A stretch of 64,000 nt of DNA from Chlorocebus sabaeus (GCF_047675955.1 NC_132914.1:42557521-42621520); one strand, 5' to 3'. Shown: positions 1 through 13,275, counted from the first letter of the stretch. Made by a program: numbers and translations. The notes: generated by a model from the letters alone, not told the origin.

Positions 1-343
1 TTAACACATGCTATCTCATTGATTCATTAACATTCAACACATCTGAAATGTGATTATGACCGCTCACAGCAAATTAAAAGAAAAAAGGATGAGAAAAGCA
101 ATAAAGATTTAATATAATAATTAATTACTAGCCATGAGGGATAGAGATTTCATGCACCATGACTCTGCCAGTTATTCAATAAGAGCTTGACCCTGGATAA
201 CTGACACATCTCCCAAGATTTCCATGAGAAAGAAAAAAAATGGCCTTTCCTCTGGAAAAAAATATAAACAGGTCAGGTTCCACAGCATGACGTCAGTTTA
301 TATTAACACAACATCTTGAGACACTCCAAATTTCATATCCTAC

Positions 344-768
344 TGTGATGGCTAATACTGAGTGTCAACTTGATTAGATTGAAGGATGCAAAGTATTGAT
401 GCTGGGTGTGTCTGCGAGGGTGTTGCAAGGGAGATTAACATTTGAGTTGGTGGGCTGGGAAAGGCTGGGTGGGCACCATCTAATCAGCTACCAGCACAGC
501 TAGAATATAAAGCAGGCAGAAAAAAAGTGAAAAGACTAGACTGGCCTAGCCTACCAGCCTACATCTTACTCCTATGCTTCCTTCCCTCAAACATTGGACT
601 CCAAGTTCTTCAGTTATGGGACTCGAACTGACTCTCCTTGCTCCTCAGCTTGCATACGTCGTATTGTGGGACCTTGTGATCTTGTGTTAATACTTAATAA
701 ACTCCCCTTTATATATATGCCTATATATCCTATGAGTTCTGTTCCTCTAGAGAACCCTGACTGATACA
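344..768 (+). mobile_element. Solo LTR, MLT2A-type (ERVL)
   Basis: A 425-bp element begins TGTGATGG and ends CTGATACA. It carries the MLT2 landmarks: a gagtgtcaacttgat block near the start, an AATAAA signal about 70 bp before the end and a terminal 'tctagagaaccctga' block. The 5-bp sequence cctac flanks it on both sides (339-343 and 769-773), a perfect target-site duplication. No internal retroviral sequence is attached, so this is a solo LTR. Confidence 0.85.
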
Positions 769-1395
769 CCTACTAATCAAGCTTCCAATTTCTGTGTGAA
801 ACTGTTATGAGTGACAAACAAAATGACTTAAAATCTTTGGAACGAAACTGGGGACTGTCTGAATACAAATGACTAAAATTATGTATTCAGAGAAAACTTC
901 ACGAACTTTCCGTATGACTTATTTGAAGATATAGATTCAAGATACTTTTTATTTTGCATGTTTATTTAAGATGGGAACTTCTAGCCAACCTAATGGTGAA
1001 CTGGACTGATTTTTTTAACTTAGCTGACTAGATGGTTCTGTGATACAAGTATCCCATAGCCAAGCAAGGTTACAAGTCTAGCTACTGAGAAATTATTCTG
1101 TTTTCTAGAAAACAATAATTTTTTAAGTTGTTTTTTGTTCTTTTCATTCTCCTTTAGTAAAGCAGAAGAACATCAGGAATCTAAATGGTGTAAAACCACA
1201 TTCTTATTGGCAATACAAACTATGGTACTAACCGACTTGAACTGTTTTTCGAAGGGAGGATACTAAAGACCACTAATAAAACTTTCAAATAAATTTCAGG
1301 AGCCCACTGCATTTAAGAAGGATGAGGAGAAATAACAGAAAGTTCCAAAGTATCTTACTAAAGCAACCACTGGGGGAAAAAACCCTCTAGGAAAG

Positions 1396-1417
1396 AATGA
1401 CAGGGAAGTAAATAATT
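1396..1417. repeat. Target-site duplication, left copy, of the 1.4-5.3 kb L1
   Basis: This 22-bp segment recurs at 5289-5310 with one mismatch (ggg versus gag). The two copies bracket the L1. Confidence 0.85.
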
Positions 1418-1467
1418 AAGAATATTATTATAATAAATAATATTAATAGTCAATTAAATTAATTAAA

Positions 1468-4400
1468 CGGATCAATTCAGCAGGAAGAGCTAACTATCCT
1501 AAATATACATGCACCCAATACAGGAGCACCCAGATTCATAAAGCAAGTCCTTAGAGACTTACAAAGAGACTTAGACTCCCACACAATAATAATGGGAGAC
1601 TTCAACTCCCCACTGTCAACATTAGACAGATCAACAAGACAGAAAGTTAATAAGGATATCCAGGAACTGAACTCATCTCTGCAGCAAGCAGACCTAATAG
1701 ACATCTACAGAACTCTCCATCCCAAATCAACAGAATATACATTCTTCTCAGCACCACATCACACTTATCCCAAAATTGACCACATAATTGGAAGTAAAGC
1801 ACTCCTCAGCAAATGTACGAGAACAGAAATTATAACAAACAGTCTCTCAGACCACAGTGCAATCAAACTAGAACTCAGGACTAAGAAACTCAATCAAAAC
1901 CGCTCAACTACATGGAAACTGAACGACCTGCTCCTGAATGACTACTGGGTACACAACGAAATGAAGGCAGAAATAAAGATGTTCTTTGAAACCAATGAGA
2001 ATAAAGATACAACATACCAGAATCTCTGGGACACATTTAAAGCAGTGTGTAGAGGGAAATTTATAGCACTAAATACCCACAAGAGAAAGCTGGAAAGATC
2101 TAAAATTGACACTCTAACATCACAATTAAAAGAACTAGAGAAGCAAGAGCAAACACATTCAAAAGCTAGCAGAAGGCAAGAAATAACTAAGATCAGAGCA
2201 GAACTGAGGGAGATAGAGACACAAAAAACCCTCCAAAAAATCAATGAATCCAGGAGTTGGTTTTTTGAAAAGATCAACAAAATTGATAGACCGCTAGCAA
2301 GACTAATAAAGAAGAAAAGAGAGAAGAATCAAATAGATGCAATAAAAATGATAAAGGGGATATCACCACCGACCCCACAGAAATACAAACTACCATCAGA
2401 GAATACTATAAACACCTCTATGCAAATAAACTAGAAAATTTAGAAGAAATGGATAATTTCCTGGACACTTACACTCTCCCAAGACTAAACCAGGAAGAAG
2501 CTGAATTCCTGAATAGACCAATAGCAGGCTCTGAAATTGAGGCAATAATTGATAGCCTACCAAACAAAAAAAGTCCAGGACCAGATGGATTCACAGCTGA
2601 ATTCTACCAGAGGTACAAGGAGGAGTTGGTACCATTCCTTCTGAAACTATTCCAATCAATAGAAAAAGAGGGAATCCTCCCTAACTCATTTTATGAGGCC
2701 AACATCATCCTGATACCAAAGCCTGGCAGAGACACAACAAAAAAAGAGAATTTTAAACCAATATCCCTGATGAACATCAATGCAAAAATCTTCAATAAAA
2801 TACTGGCAAACCAGATCCAGCAGCACACCAAAAAGCTTATCCACCATGATCAAGTGGGCTTCATCCCCGGGATGCAAGGTTGGTTCACCATATGCAAATC
2901 AATAAATGTAATCCAGCATATAAACAGAACCAAAGACAAAAACCACATGATTATCTCAGTAGATGCAGAAAAGGCCTTTGACAAAATTCAACAGCCCTTC
3001 ATGCTAAAAACTCTCAATAAATTCGGTATTGATGGAACGTATCTCAAAATAATAATAGCTATTTATGACAAACCCACAGCCAATATCATCCTGAATGGGC
3101 AAAAACTGGAAAAATTCCCTTTGAAAACTGGCACAAGACAGGGATGCCCTCTCTCACCATTCCTATTTAACATAGTGTTGGAAGTTCTGGCTAGGGCAAT
3201 CAGGCAAGAGAAAGAAATCAAGGGTATTCAGTTAGGAAAAGAAGTCGTCATATTGTCCCTGTTTGCAGATGACATGATTGTATATTTAGCAAACCCCATT
3301 GTCTCAGCCCAAAATCTCCTTAAGCTGATAAGAAACTTCAGCAAAGTCTCAGGATACAAAATTAATGTGCAAAAATCACAAGCATTCTTATACACCAGTA
3401 ACAGACAAACAGAGAGCCAAATCATGAATGAACTTCCAGTCACAATTGCTTCAAAGAGAATAAAATACCTAGGAATCCAACTTACAAGGGATGTAAAGGA
3501 CCTCTTCAAGGAGAACTACAAACCACCGCTCAGTGAAATAAAAGAGGGCATAAACAAATGGAAGAACATACCATGCTCATGGATAGGAAGAATCAATATC
3601 ATGAAAATGGCCATAGTGCCCAAGGTAATTTTTAGATTCAATGCCATCCCCATCAAGCTACCAATAAGTTTCTTCACAGAATTGGAAAAAACTGCTTTAA
3701 AGTTCATATGGAACCAAAAAAGAGCCCGCATCTCCAAGACAATCCTCAGTCAAAAGAACAAAGCTGGAGGCATCACACTACCTGACTTCAAACTATACTA
3801 CAAGGCTACAGTAACCAAAACAGCATGGTACTGGTACCAAAACAGAGATATAGATCAATGGAACAGAACAGAGTCCTCAGAAATAATACCACACATCTAC
3901 AGCCATCTGATCTTTGACCAACCTGAGAAAAACAAGAAATGGGGAAAGGATTCCCTATTTAATAAATGGTGCTGGGAAAATTGGCTAGCCATAAGTAGAA
4001 AGCTGAAACTGGATCCTTTCCTTACTCCTTATACGAAAATTAATTCAAGATGGATTAGAGACTTAAATGTTAGAACTAATACCATAAAAACCCTAGAAGA
4101 AAACCTAGGTAATACCATTCAGGACATAGGCATGGGCAAGGACTTCATGTCTAAAACACCAAAAGCAATGGCAACAAAAGCCAAAATTGACAAATGGGAT
4201 CTAATTAAACTAAAGAGCTTTTGCACAGCAAAAGAAACTACCATCAGAGTGAACAGGCAACCTACAGAATGGGAGAAAATTTTTGCAATCTACTCATCAG
4301 ACAAAGGGCTAATATCCAGAACCTGCAAAGAACTCAAACAAATTTACAAGAATAAAACAACCCCATCAGAAAGTGGGGAAAGGATATGAATAGACATTTC

Positions 4401-5190
4401 TCAAAAGAGGACATTCATACAGACATATGAAAAAATGCTCATCATCACTGGCCATCAGAGAAATGCAAATCAAAACCACAGTGAGATACCATCTCACACC
4501 AGTTAGAATGGCAATCATTAAAAAGTTAGGAAACAACAGGTGCTGGAGAGGATGTGGAGAAATAGGAACACTTTTACACTGTTGGTGGGATTGTAAACTA
4601 GTTCAACCATTATGGAAAACAGTATGGCGATTCCTCGAGGATCTAGAACTAGATGTACCATATGACCCAGCCATCCCATTACTGGGTATATACCCAAATC
4701 ATGCTGCTATAAAGACACATGCACACGTATGTTTATTGCAACACTATTCACAATAGCAAAGACTTGGAATCAACCCAAATGTCCATCAGTGACAGACTGG
4801 ATTAAGAAAATGTGGCACATATACACCATGGAATACTATGCAGCCATAAAAAAAGATGAGTTTGTGTCCTTTGTAGGGACATGGATGCAGCTGGAAACCA
4901 TCATTCTCTATCGCAAGAACAGAAAACCAAACACCGCATGTTCTCACTCATAGGTGGGAACTGAACAATGAGAGCACTTGGACTCGGGAAGGGTAACATC
5001 ACACACCAGGGCCTATCATGGGGAAGGGTGTGGGGGAAGGGATTGCATCAGGAGTTATACCTGATGTAAATGACGCATTGATGGGTGCTGACGAGTTGAT
5101 GGGTGCAGCACATCAACATGGCACAAGTATACATATGTAACAAACCTGCACGTTATGCACATGTACCCTAGAACTTAAAGTATAATAAAA
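1468..5190 (+). mobile_element. 5'-truncated L1PA-type LINE-1 (Old World monkey lineage)
   Basis: The element starts inside the ORF2 endonuclease domain and runs to the 3' UTR and A-rich tail. It lacks the 5' UTR, ORF1 and the endonuclease N-terminus. The 3' UTR (about 4955-5180) carries the duplicated 'gctgacgagttgatggg' motif that I associate with cercopithecid L1s. Both flanks have long AT-rich filler (1418-1467 and about 5190-5288) inside a 22-bp target-site duplication. It cannot mobilise. Confidence 0.9.
1592..4953 (+). pseudogene. L1 ORF2 pseudogene (endonuclease C-part, reverse transcriptase, Cys-rich end)
   Basis: ORF2p nicks target DNA and reverse-transcribes L1 RNA. Here the remnant is broken into four frames. 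1592-2434 holds the endonuclease C-terminus (GDFN, SDHSAI) and the following linker. 2449-4389 holds the reverse transcriptase, including KSPGPDGF, the QGCPLSP motif and the FADD catalytic box near 3265. 4427-4756 holds the Cys-rich region (CWRGC, LLHCWWDC). 4729-4953 holds the last residues. By comparison with remembered L1 sequence, the first break is one A lost from an A-run at 2344-2348, the second is a small deletion near 4350-4360, and the third is a deletion of about 10 nt near 4697. The break pattern indicates neutral decay. Confidence 0.9.
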
Positions 5191-6039
5191 AAATAATAAT
5201 AGTTAATTAATTAAAATTAATAATTAATGAATAATTAATTAAAATAATTAATTTAATAATAAATAATAAATTGATTGCAAATAATAATAATGACAGAGAA
5301 GTAAATAATTCCAAAAGGGTGGTTTTAATGACCTCCTTCACATGCCAGGTACATGGCCATTGAGAAGTTAAAAATCTAAACTTCCAACTCGCAAATAATA
5401 CACAATTGAACAGACAGTCCATGGTGGGGTAGACCCAAAACAAGACTCCGAAGAACAGCAAACATCTGTCTTGAGTAGTTGGAACAAAGAAATATCAATT
5501 AGCTAATGAGGTTTGATTTATTTTAATACTTAGTACATCTGAAAGTAATTCATTCATGTGATGTAATTGCAAACCTTGCCTTCAATCACCAGGCATAACA
5601 AGTTAGGTAAATTCATCCTTTACCTTTCTGTTTATCAGAAAACAAGAGAAGCCTGCATTTTTTGCCTCAAAGGTGTTTTAAAGACAGAAAAACAAAGGGT
5701 CTTAATGTTTTGGTACAGCTCATGAGAAGATAAATCGAATGCAGTGTCTACTTGTTTGCTTCTGTCCTTTCAACTTAGGGCAAGTAATATGTATTGCCTA
5801 TCTGTCAACCGCTGAGCACTGCACTGTGTGCCGGGACTACAAAGATTGAAAAAGGAGTTTTCCTTCCTGGAATAATTTATATGTTTTAATATTCTTTAAC
5901 TTACAGATTTGAGTCTGCTGGTTAATGAAATGAAATGTAAATTTCTCAGTTACTCCAAATTCAATTTTATTCAGTGAAACCTGACACACTCCCCAAGGAA
6001 ATGCAATCTAACAAAATTCATACTGTGCACATCCATAGC

Positions 6040-6168
6040 CAGTGGTTCTCAACCCTGAATACACATTAGAGTTGTCTGGGCTGCTTCTCAAAGATACAGA
6101 TGCCTAGCCCCCACACCAATTGTTTTAAATCAGGCTGGCTAGGATTGGACACCCGCACAGCATTTTTT
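6040..6168 (+). mobile_element. MER5A-like hAT-Charlie element fragment
   Basis: It begins cagtggttctcaaccctg and continues with the 'cacattagagttgtctgg' and 'gatgcctagcccccacacca' landmarks of MER5A. The right end is diverged or lost. Confidence 0.6.
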
Positions 6169-6791
6169 CACTTTGTAGGTAATTATAAAATAGAGCAAGG
6201 ATGAGACCGTGAAAAGAACATAAAACAACACCTGACACATCGTAGACAATCAATAAATGTTAGCCTCTCCTCTTGCCATTAGTATATAATCTGAGATCAA
6301 GACTAAAACAGCATATAAAAAAGCACTATTGTCCAGACTTCTACTGAAATACAGAATAAAAAGAAAAGGATATTTTAAGAAAGGCTTGTTCAAAGAAGGC
6401 TTTAAGCAGGAGAAACATCTTAATCAGGGTCTTGATTTGGAAAGTACTTGGAAGGGCAAAAGAAGAGAATGAAACCATTCCAAAAAGAAAAGGTTGCAGG
6501 GACAAAGGAAAAGAGGCAAGGATGGTGTTAACACATGGGGCAGGTGAAGGAGACCAGCCTGGCTACTGGGACAAGGTTCAAGGGGTGAACATTAAGCAAT
6601 GTGGCTAGAAGAGTTAAATGCAGTTGATGGAATTAAGGTCTTAAAGGCCAAACTAGGTAATTTCATTTAATCTGTAGTCAAATTGGATAATTTGGATTCT
6701 CCTGAGTAGCTTGGTGACATGATGAAAACTACATTTGAGAAAAGTTCACCTGGCAGTGGTGGATGGGATGCAGTGGAATAAAGAAGGGCCA

Positions 6792-7088
6792 GGCCGGGCG
6801 CGGTGGCTCAAGCCTGTAATCCCAGCACTTTGGGAGGCCGAGACGGGTGGATCACGAGGTCAGGAGATCGAGACCAGCCTGGCTAACACGATGAAACCCC
6901 GTCTCTACTAAAAAATACAAAAAACTAGCGGGGGGAGGTGGCGGGCGCCTGTAGTCCCAGCTACTCAGGAGGCTGAGGCAGGAGAATGGCATAAACCCGG
7001 GAGGTGGAGCTTGCAGTGAGCTGAGATCCGGCCACTGCACTCCAGCCTGGGTGACAGAGTGAGACTCCATCTCAAAAAAAAAAAAAAA
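6792..7088 (+). mobile_element. Full-length AluY, Old World monkey-type
   Basis: A complete dimeric Alu with internal promoter boxes, a middle A-rich linker and a poly(A) tail. It carries 'ctcaagcctg' and 'gagatccggccactgc', which I associate with macaque/baboon AluY subfamilies. A perfect 12-bp duplication (aaagaagggcca at 6780-6791 and 7089-7100) flanks it. It is one of the youngest insertions in the window. Confidence 0.93.
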
Positions 7089-7539
7089 AAAGAAGGGCCA
7101 AAGGGAAAGCTGCTATGCAGTAACAACGTGCTGTAGCAACAGGTGATGATAAGCATTTGTGTGAACACTTCCAGCTACATCTTATCTATCCTCACAACAT
7201 CAACAAGTTGACGGGGTCTGGCTTCCCTCCAGCTGTGGGACGCTAGTTCACTGTGATCATCACAGGTGCCCAGGGTCATCACCTCTGCTGCCTTACCCTC
7301 AGGTAGTCTCAATTAGACCGCTCTGAAAAAATGATCTAAACTTGAGGAGATTCCTTGCTCTTTGTATTATAAAGTCTATGTCACAGAAGAGAATACTACA
7401 AGCCTTTGTGAAGGCTCCCTGAGCTCCCGGCTATAGTACTCTGTGTGATTAATTCCTGCACTGGTCTACTCCAGCAGAAGATAGACCTAGCAGGAAATGC
7501 ATCTGATATTGGTTATCTTGATTTCATCCTGGGACAGAT

Positions 7540-8145
7540 TTTAAATGATCACAAATTATTTGGTACTCCTCCCACTGACAGGTGGGGTCTATTTCTTCTT
7601 CTCTTAAATTTGGAATGGCCTCGGTGACTTGCTTAACCAAGAGATATGGCAGATAAGACATTCTGAAACTTCTACAACTAAGTCTTATGAAGTTCCAGAA
7701 TGTCACTTCCAAGACTAAGTCATAAGAAACTGCAAGACTTCATATGACCTAGTGTTGGAAGTACCAGAATGTCCAAAGTTCCAAAGCCATATGGGTTTTT
7801 GGAATGTGTGCTCTTGGTGTTCTCCCTTTCAGAACCCAGCCACTCTGCTATAAAAAGGCCAAGAAACTTGGAGAGTCCAAGTATGAATGCGGCAATAAAC
7901 AGCTCCAGTTGAGCACCCAGTAAACAGATGGTATCAGTGCCAGCCATGTGAGTAGCCATCTTGGACATCCAGCCCAGTCAAATCTTCCCATGACTTTAGT
8001 CCCAGTTGACATCTAACATCACTCAAGATTCTAAGTGAGAACCACCCAGCTGAGCCCAGTCAACCCACAAAACTGTAAGAGAAAATAACAAATTGTTCTT
8101 TAAGCCACTGAGTTTTGGGATGGCTTCTTATACAACAATATCCCT
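7540..8145 (+). mobile_element. MLT1-type LTR (ERVL-MaLR)
   Basis: Landmarks in order are 'gaacccagccactctgctat' near 7833, 'gccatgtgagtagccatctt' near 7943 and 'taagccactgagttttggg' near 8102. This order is typical of MLT1 LTRs. The left edge is uncertain, and 7660-7760 contains locally repeated 'actaagtc..aag' text. Confidence 0.65.
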
Positions 8146-9596
8146 TTTACCAATATTTTGCTTATGGTGAAATGGTGGGAAGGAGTCCTGCGCATCTTTT
8201 CCTGTATCTTACCAGTGGGGTTTTGAGGTATGTGCTTTAAAGTCAAATACTGAGTCTACCACTGTTCACATTTTGAAATGAAGAAAGAGAGCCTCTGTGA
8301 GGTTATATGAATTCCTTACGGTTACAGAATCAGTAATCTGAAGACCTTGAATCTAGACTTAAATACAGGAATGTTCAGAGAGCTATAGGTAGTTTTAAAT
8401 TTAACCAATTTGCCATTTACACGTCGCAACAAGCACTGGCGTACTTATACTATAAAAAGCAAGACAGTAAATACTTTACGGTTTGTGAGCTACACAGTCT
8501 CCATTATGACTATTCAATAGAAAAGCAGCTATACGAAATATGTAAACAAATAGGTGTTATTCTGTTCTAGCTTTAAACAATCAGATGGTCTTTTTTGTTT
8601 CAGACCCGATATAACCACAAAACTTGTTCAATACACCTAAACTCAATCCAGCCCCAGGTTATCTATTAAAAACTTGCCAGAAGTCACAGTTTTTATTTCT
8701 TTTTTAATGTACATAAATTTTCTCAAAGAATGACTTATTAACTCCTTCCCATATTTTAATTTTAAAAATAATAGAGACAAAGTTTTAAAGAACAAGAAAT
8801 TTTGAGTCTTTTCAAGAGGCCTTGTAGAAATCTATATATTGTATTTCTGATGGTGCTTAGAGTTAACAAAAAATTAAGGTTGTTATGGCATGGTCCCTGA
8901 ACATGTGAAAGAAAAGTGAAAAACCTGGTTCATCTGGGGAGTATTTATAAACAAGAAGGCATTAAAATAGTCAGCAATTTTTACAAAAAGACCCAAGTTT
9001 TTTTCTGTTTTCCTTTCCTTTTCCTGAATGCTTCAGTTCTAAAAGTCTAAAAACTCCTATAGGCTTTTTGATCTTTGACTTCAGAGAGAATTTTAGTACC
9101 TTAAGTTAACTGTTCACATACCTCACAAAACTGTGCCCCTGAAATATTCTCAACTAATAGCTGGTTGACAAAATGAATAATGCTATTAAAAATGAAATCA
9201 GCTATGGTAACTTTATATAGAGTGATGAATCACTCAGCATTGCCAAGTTAAGTATTGACTGGAGGCTAAAAAGAATGAAAGAGAGAGATTTCATTAAAAG
9301 TGGAAACATTACTGAAAGTAAAATAAAATATTTTGGAATAAAATACAAGGGCCTGGTAAGTATGTTATATGTTAAGGCAAAAATCCAATTTCTTACTAAG
9401 AGAGTATAAAATAGAAACATGATCTAATGAAGTCTAAAATGAGGATTCTAACAAGCATTCCTAGATAAAAATCATAGTTTCATTTTACAACTTGCCTTTT
9501 TATTCCTGACAGACTCCAGGTGTATTTGAATGAAAATTTAGTTACTTAAACTGACTTAAAAGTTGTGTCCTTTCATTGTACATATAAAGAAAAACT

Positions 9597-10438
9597 ACTG
9601 TAATTTTTTTTAATTTATTTTTTATTATTATTATACTTTAAGTTCTAGGGTACATGTGCATAACATGCAAGTTTGTTACATATGTATACTTGTGCCATGT
9701 TGGTGTGCTGCAACCATCAACTCGTCAGCACCCATCAACTCGTCATTTACATCAGGTATAACTTCCAATGCAATCCCTTCCCCCACCCCCCTCCCCATGA
9801 TAGGCCCCGGTGTGTGATGTTCCCCTTCCTGAGTCCAAGTGATCTCGTTGTTCAGTTCCCACCTATAAGTGAGAACATGCGGTGTTTGGTTTTCTGTTCT
9901 TGTGATAGTTTGCTGAGAATGATGGTTTCCAGCTGCATCCATGTCCCTACAAAGGACACAAACTCATCCTTTTTTTATGGCTGCATAGTATTCCATGGTG
10001 TATATGTGCCACATTTTCTTAATCCAGTCTGTCACTGATGGACATTTGGGTTGATTCCAAGTCTTTGCTATTGTGAATAGTGTTGCAATAAACATACGTG
10101 TGCATGTGTCTTTATAGCAGCATGATTTATAATCCTTTGGGTATACACTCAGTAATGGGATGGCTGGGTCATATGGTACATCTAGTTCTAGATCCTTGAG
10201 GAATCGCCATACTGTTTTCCATAATGGTTGAACTAGTTTACAATCCCACCAACAGTGTAAAAGTGTTCCTATTTCTCCACATCCTCTCCAGCACCTGTTG
10301 TTTCCTGACTTTTTAATGATCACCATTCTAACTGGTGTGAGATGGTATCTCACTGTGGTTTTGATTTGCATTTCTCTGATGGCCAGTGATGATGAGCATT
10401 TTTTCATATGTCTGTTGGCTGTATGAATGTCTTCTTTT
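9597..10438 (-). mobile_element. Antisense L1PA 3' end (Old World monkey-type)
   Basis: Read on the minus strand it is the last 147 codons of ORF2 (10407-9964, including MKKCSSSLAIREMQ and the CWRGC and CWWDC motifs), then the 3' UTR and an A-rich tail at 9597-9650. The 5' end is truncated. The 10-bp sequence aagaaaaact flanks it at 9587-9596 and 10439-10448. The 3' UTR shares the cercopithecid-type duplication with the L1 at 1.4-5.2 kb. Confidence 0.9.
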
Positions 10439-10897
10439 AAGAAAAACTTTACTTGGAGCTTCTTCTAACCGAAAATTAGACAAACACTGTATTAAGTGTT
10501 GCAAAGCAAGATCCTCAAAAGATCTTCACATTTAACGCCCATCTTAATATAAGCACACATTTCTTTAAATAGTTTAAATAACAATTTCATTTCTGTATAA
10601 ACTTTCATAGCAAAGAATCTCAAAGGATGTTATGAACACAACGATTAAACAGAAATTATGCATGGATGTTAGGTCCTTCACTTTTAAGTTGCTACCATTT
10701 CACTGTTCAGCAGCAAATCTAACCATAAAATATCTTCTTACAGCAAAAAGACACCTACTGGTCAACAAGAACTGGAATGAGGTGGCACACCCAAAGAGGA
10801 CTATCATGGAGTCTAAGCACAGCTTAGGTTCCAATATAAACCTTGGAAACACATCCATGGCAAATAAATATAAATAAAATCACCCTTGGCAATCCCT

Positions 10898-10973
10898 CCT
10901 CCCCGCTTTTTTTTTTTTTTTTGAGACAGAGTCTCGCTCTGTCACCCAGGCTGGAGTGCAGTGGTGCGATCTC
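10898..10973 (-). mobile_element. Short 3' Alu fragment with its own target-site duplication
   Basis: A T-run at 10907-10922 is followed by about 54 bp of antisense Alu 3' end. The 10-bp sequence ggcaatccct flanks it (10888-10897 and 10974-10983), so this is a severely 5'-truncated insertion, not a broken full Alu. Confidence 0.8.
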
Positions 10974-10983
10974 GGCAATCCCT

Positions 10984-13150
10984 TTAAATTGCCCAAAACA
11001 TACGGCATCCTTTTGACTTTATGTAGCATAACCCTGAACACTCTAAATTCTACGTTTAATTCTACGTTAAGTCCATACGTAGATTTACGGGCATTCAAAC
11101 CATCGTATCTCTTAAAATAACCCTCAAATCCCTAAAGGAAGGGAGCTAAGTGGAAAGTTCTAAAACATTCTTATTTGCCTGCTCCATGTACTCCTGTTTT
11201 ACTATTAAACTTCAAGAGTTTCAGTACATATTACCAGATTGAAATTTGCTTGTTGTTACAGCAAAGAAGAGAAGAGAAGCATGTGTTGGGGCAGAAGAGA
11301 GGTAGAGATATTGGTTCTAATAGTCTCTTTTATTTTATCCACTGCAAGAACTTCTCCTTGAACCTGAAGGTATTTATTAACTTAGGGACCATAGAGTTGA
11401 TTACTCACGAACTAGGTAAAAGTTATTAATATGTTAATTTTAAATAAAAAAGGTATGTTGAGCAGATTACAGAAAAATATACAGACATAGAAAGAATATG
11501 GTTCTGGAATTCTCAAAAAATTCCACCAAAGGATGACTGGAATGATGGCCTCAGCAAAGAACCACTAGCATGGGTCCCATCACTATCCCATTCGGAATCC
11601 CCTTTTGTCATCCTGGTTCTGAATCAGCACCAACACTCAAAATTCTATGATTTTAATTTGTCAAAACGAATCTAAATCACAGTGTCAACAACAGAAAGCT
11701 CAAACTCAGGCTTAAAAAATAAGGTCACAAAGTCTTTACTTAGACTGGAATCCCCACCTTGAGCACATATCCCTTTTCTCCCTCCCCTAGGTGCCTAAAA
11801 TGTAAGAGAGGCCATTTTATTTCACACTTCCAGTGTATCTCAGTGGAGGAAAAAACTACCATTTGCAGCACCAGACACAAGTGTGAATAGTTTCAGACAG
11901 TCAACAATCAGTGGGTAAACAGTACCTGGGATTGGGAGACAAACAAGAAAACTAGAGTGCACATTAAGTATTGATGGTCAGAAACAATCCTAACTGGATG
12001 CCAGAAAAAAAAAGTACTAATGCTCTTTTATTTCTTTACTACACAGAATGACTTACTTGGTAAAACTACTTTTTGCAGTTCAACTCACCTATCCAGAATG
12101 AACATTTGCTTTCCAGTCCTTTCATATGCAGCACAATAGATTTAATAAACAATAAAGGAAATTATATTCAGGAAATTATTTTTATGTCAAACACTTTCTA
12201 AAATGCTTAAAATAACAAATGTTATTAATAAGCAAGACTATTTGTTCCACTGATTTTGAAGAGAACTGATGGCATAACCACCAATTGGAAAACGGATATC
12301 ATTCTGTAGCCAGAAGAATTTAAATCTTTCGGCATTTTACATTTTCAGGCCCTCTTTTATATACAAAGACATGAATATTTTTATCAGGCATAATATTTTC
12401 CAAATATTGTCACAAATAATGGCATCGGCAAACTTCTGAGGAAGGATGTCTGATAATCAGAGTTTACTCCAAAACCTCCTGGTTCCCACTAATAAACTAT
12501 AATACATTCATGACATTTTTTCTTTTTTCAGATATAAGCCCTGCAGGAGAACCTATTTACTATCCAATATTGCCCTAAATGTGCCCCTCCCTAGCCCTGA
12601 GTCCTTTGATTTTTAAAGTTTTAAAACTATTCTATATAAACAACTTGACAACATATAGCTATGGAGTGTGGCTTTTCTTGCTGTAAATACTCAAACTTAA
12701 CAACTTTCAGGGATGAAGCACTGACAACTCTACTTTCACCCATGAGCTGTAAATTTGTGTTACCGTGTTTAACTGTCACCACCTTTCAAATATATTTCAT
12801 AACAAGAGGAAAGGGAAAGCTAATTTCTTCCATTATGGGCAGAGGTACAAAATCACAATTTGATTTATTATTGTGATACTATGTAATTGGTGATCCAATT
12901 GGCCCTCATTATTTTCTTCTAGTCAATGAAAGACTAACCTAAGGTAGGAGTCTGAAGATTTGGAGTAATTTTTTTCTCTTTCACAAGTTCATAGATGATT
13001 AAAGTGATACTTTGGACAAAAACAAAATGAGCAAATGAAATAATCATTAAGAAAAACAACTGGAATCCCCATAGCCATCTCATTTGCTTATTAGGAGGAT
13101 TAAAGGAGCTGTTTTGAAAATGGCTGCTAACCTATAAAGCGGTAGGGAAC
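10984..13150. other. Unique sequence, intron 1, no gene seen
   Basis: I see no recognisable repeat, RNA gene or exon. Short open frames here (for example 11175-11429 and 12661-12876) show no domain and no coding signature. Confidence 0.6.
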
Positions 13151-13275
13151 ATGGAATGTAAGCTCTACAAGGGCCCAGACAGTCATCTGTTTTGTTAACT
13201 GATTATGCCAATGGCCTAGAACAGAGCCTGATACATGGGAGACACTCAGTAAGCATGTGCTGAATGAATGAAATA
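13150..13275 (+). mobile_element. L2 LINE 3'-end fragment
   Basis: Matches the L2 tail pattern: 'tgtaagctctacaagggc', 'cagtcatctgttttgtt', 'agaacagagcctgatacatg' and 'cactcagtaagcatgtgctg'. Confidence 0.65.

Noticed and set aside
9673..10038. 121-codon plus-strand frame
   Set aside because: It is the antisense of an L1 3' UTR and ORF2 end.
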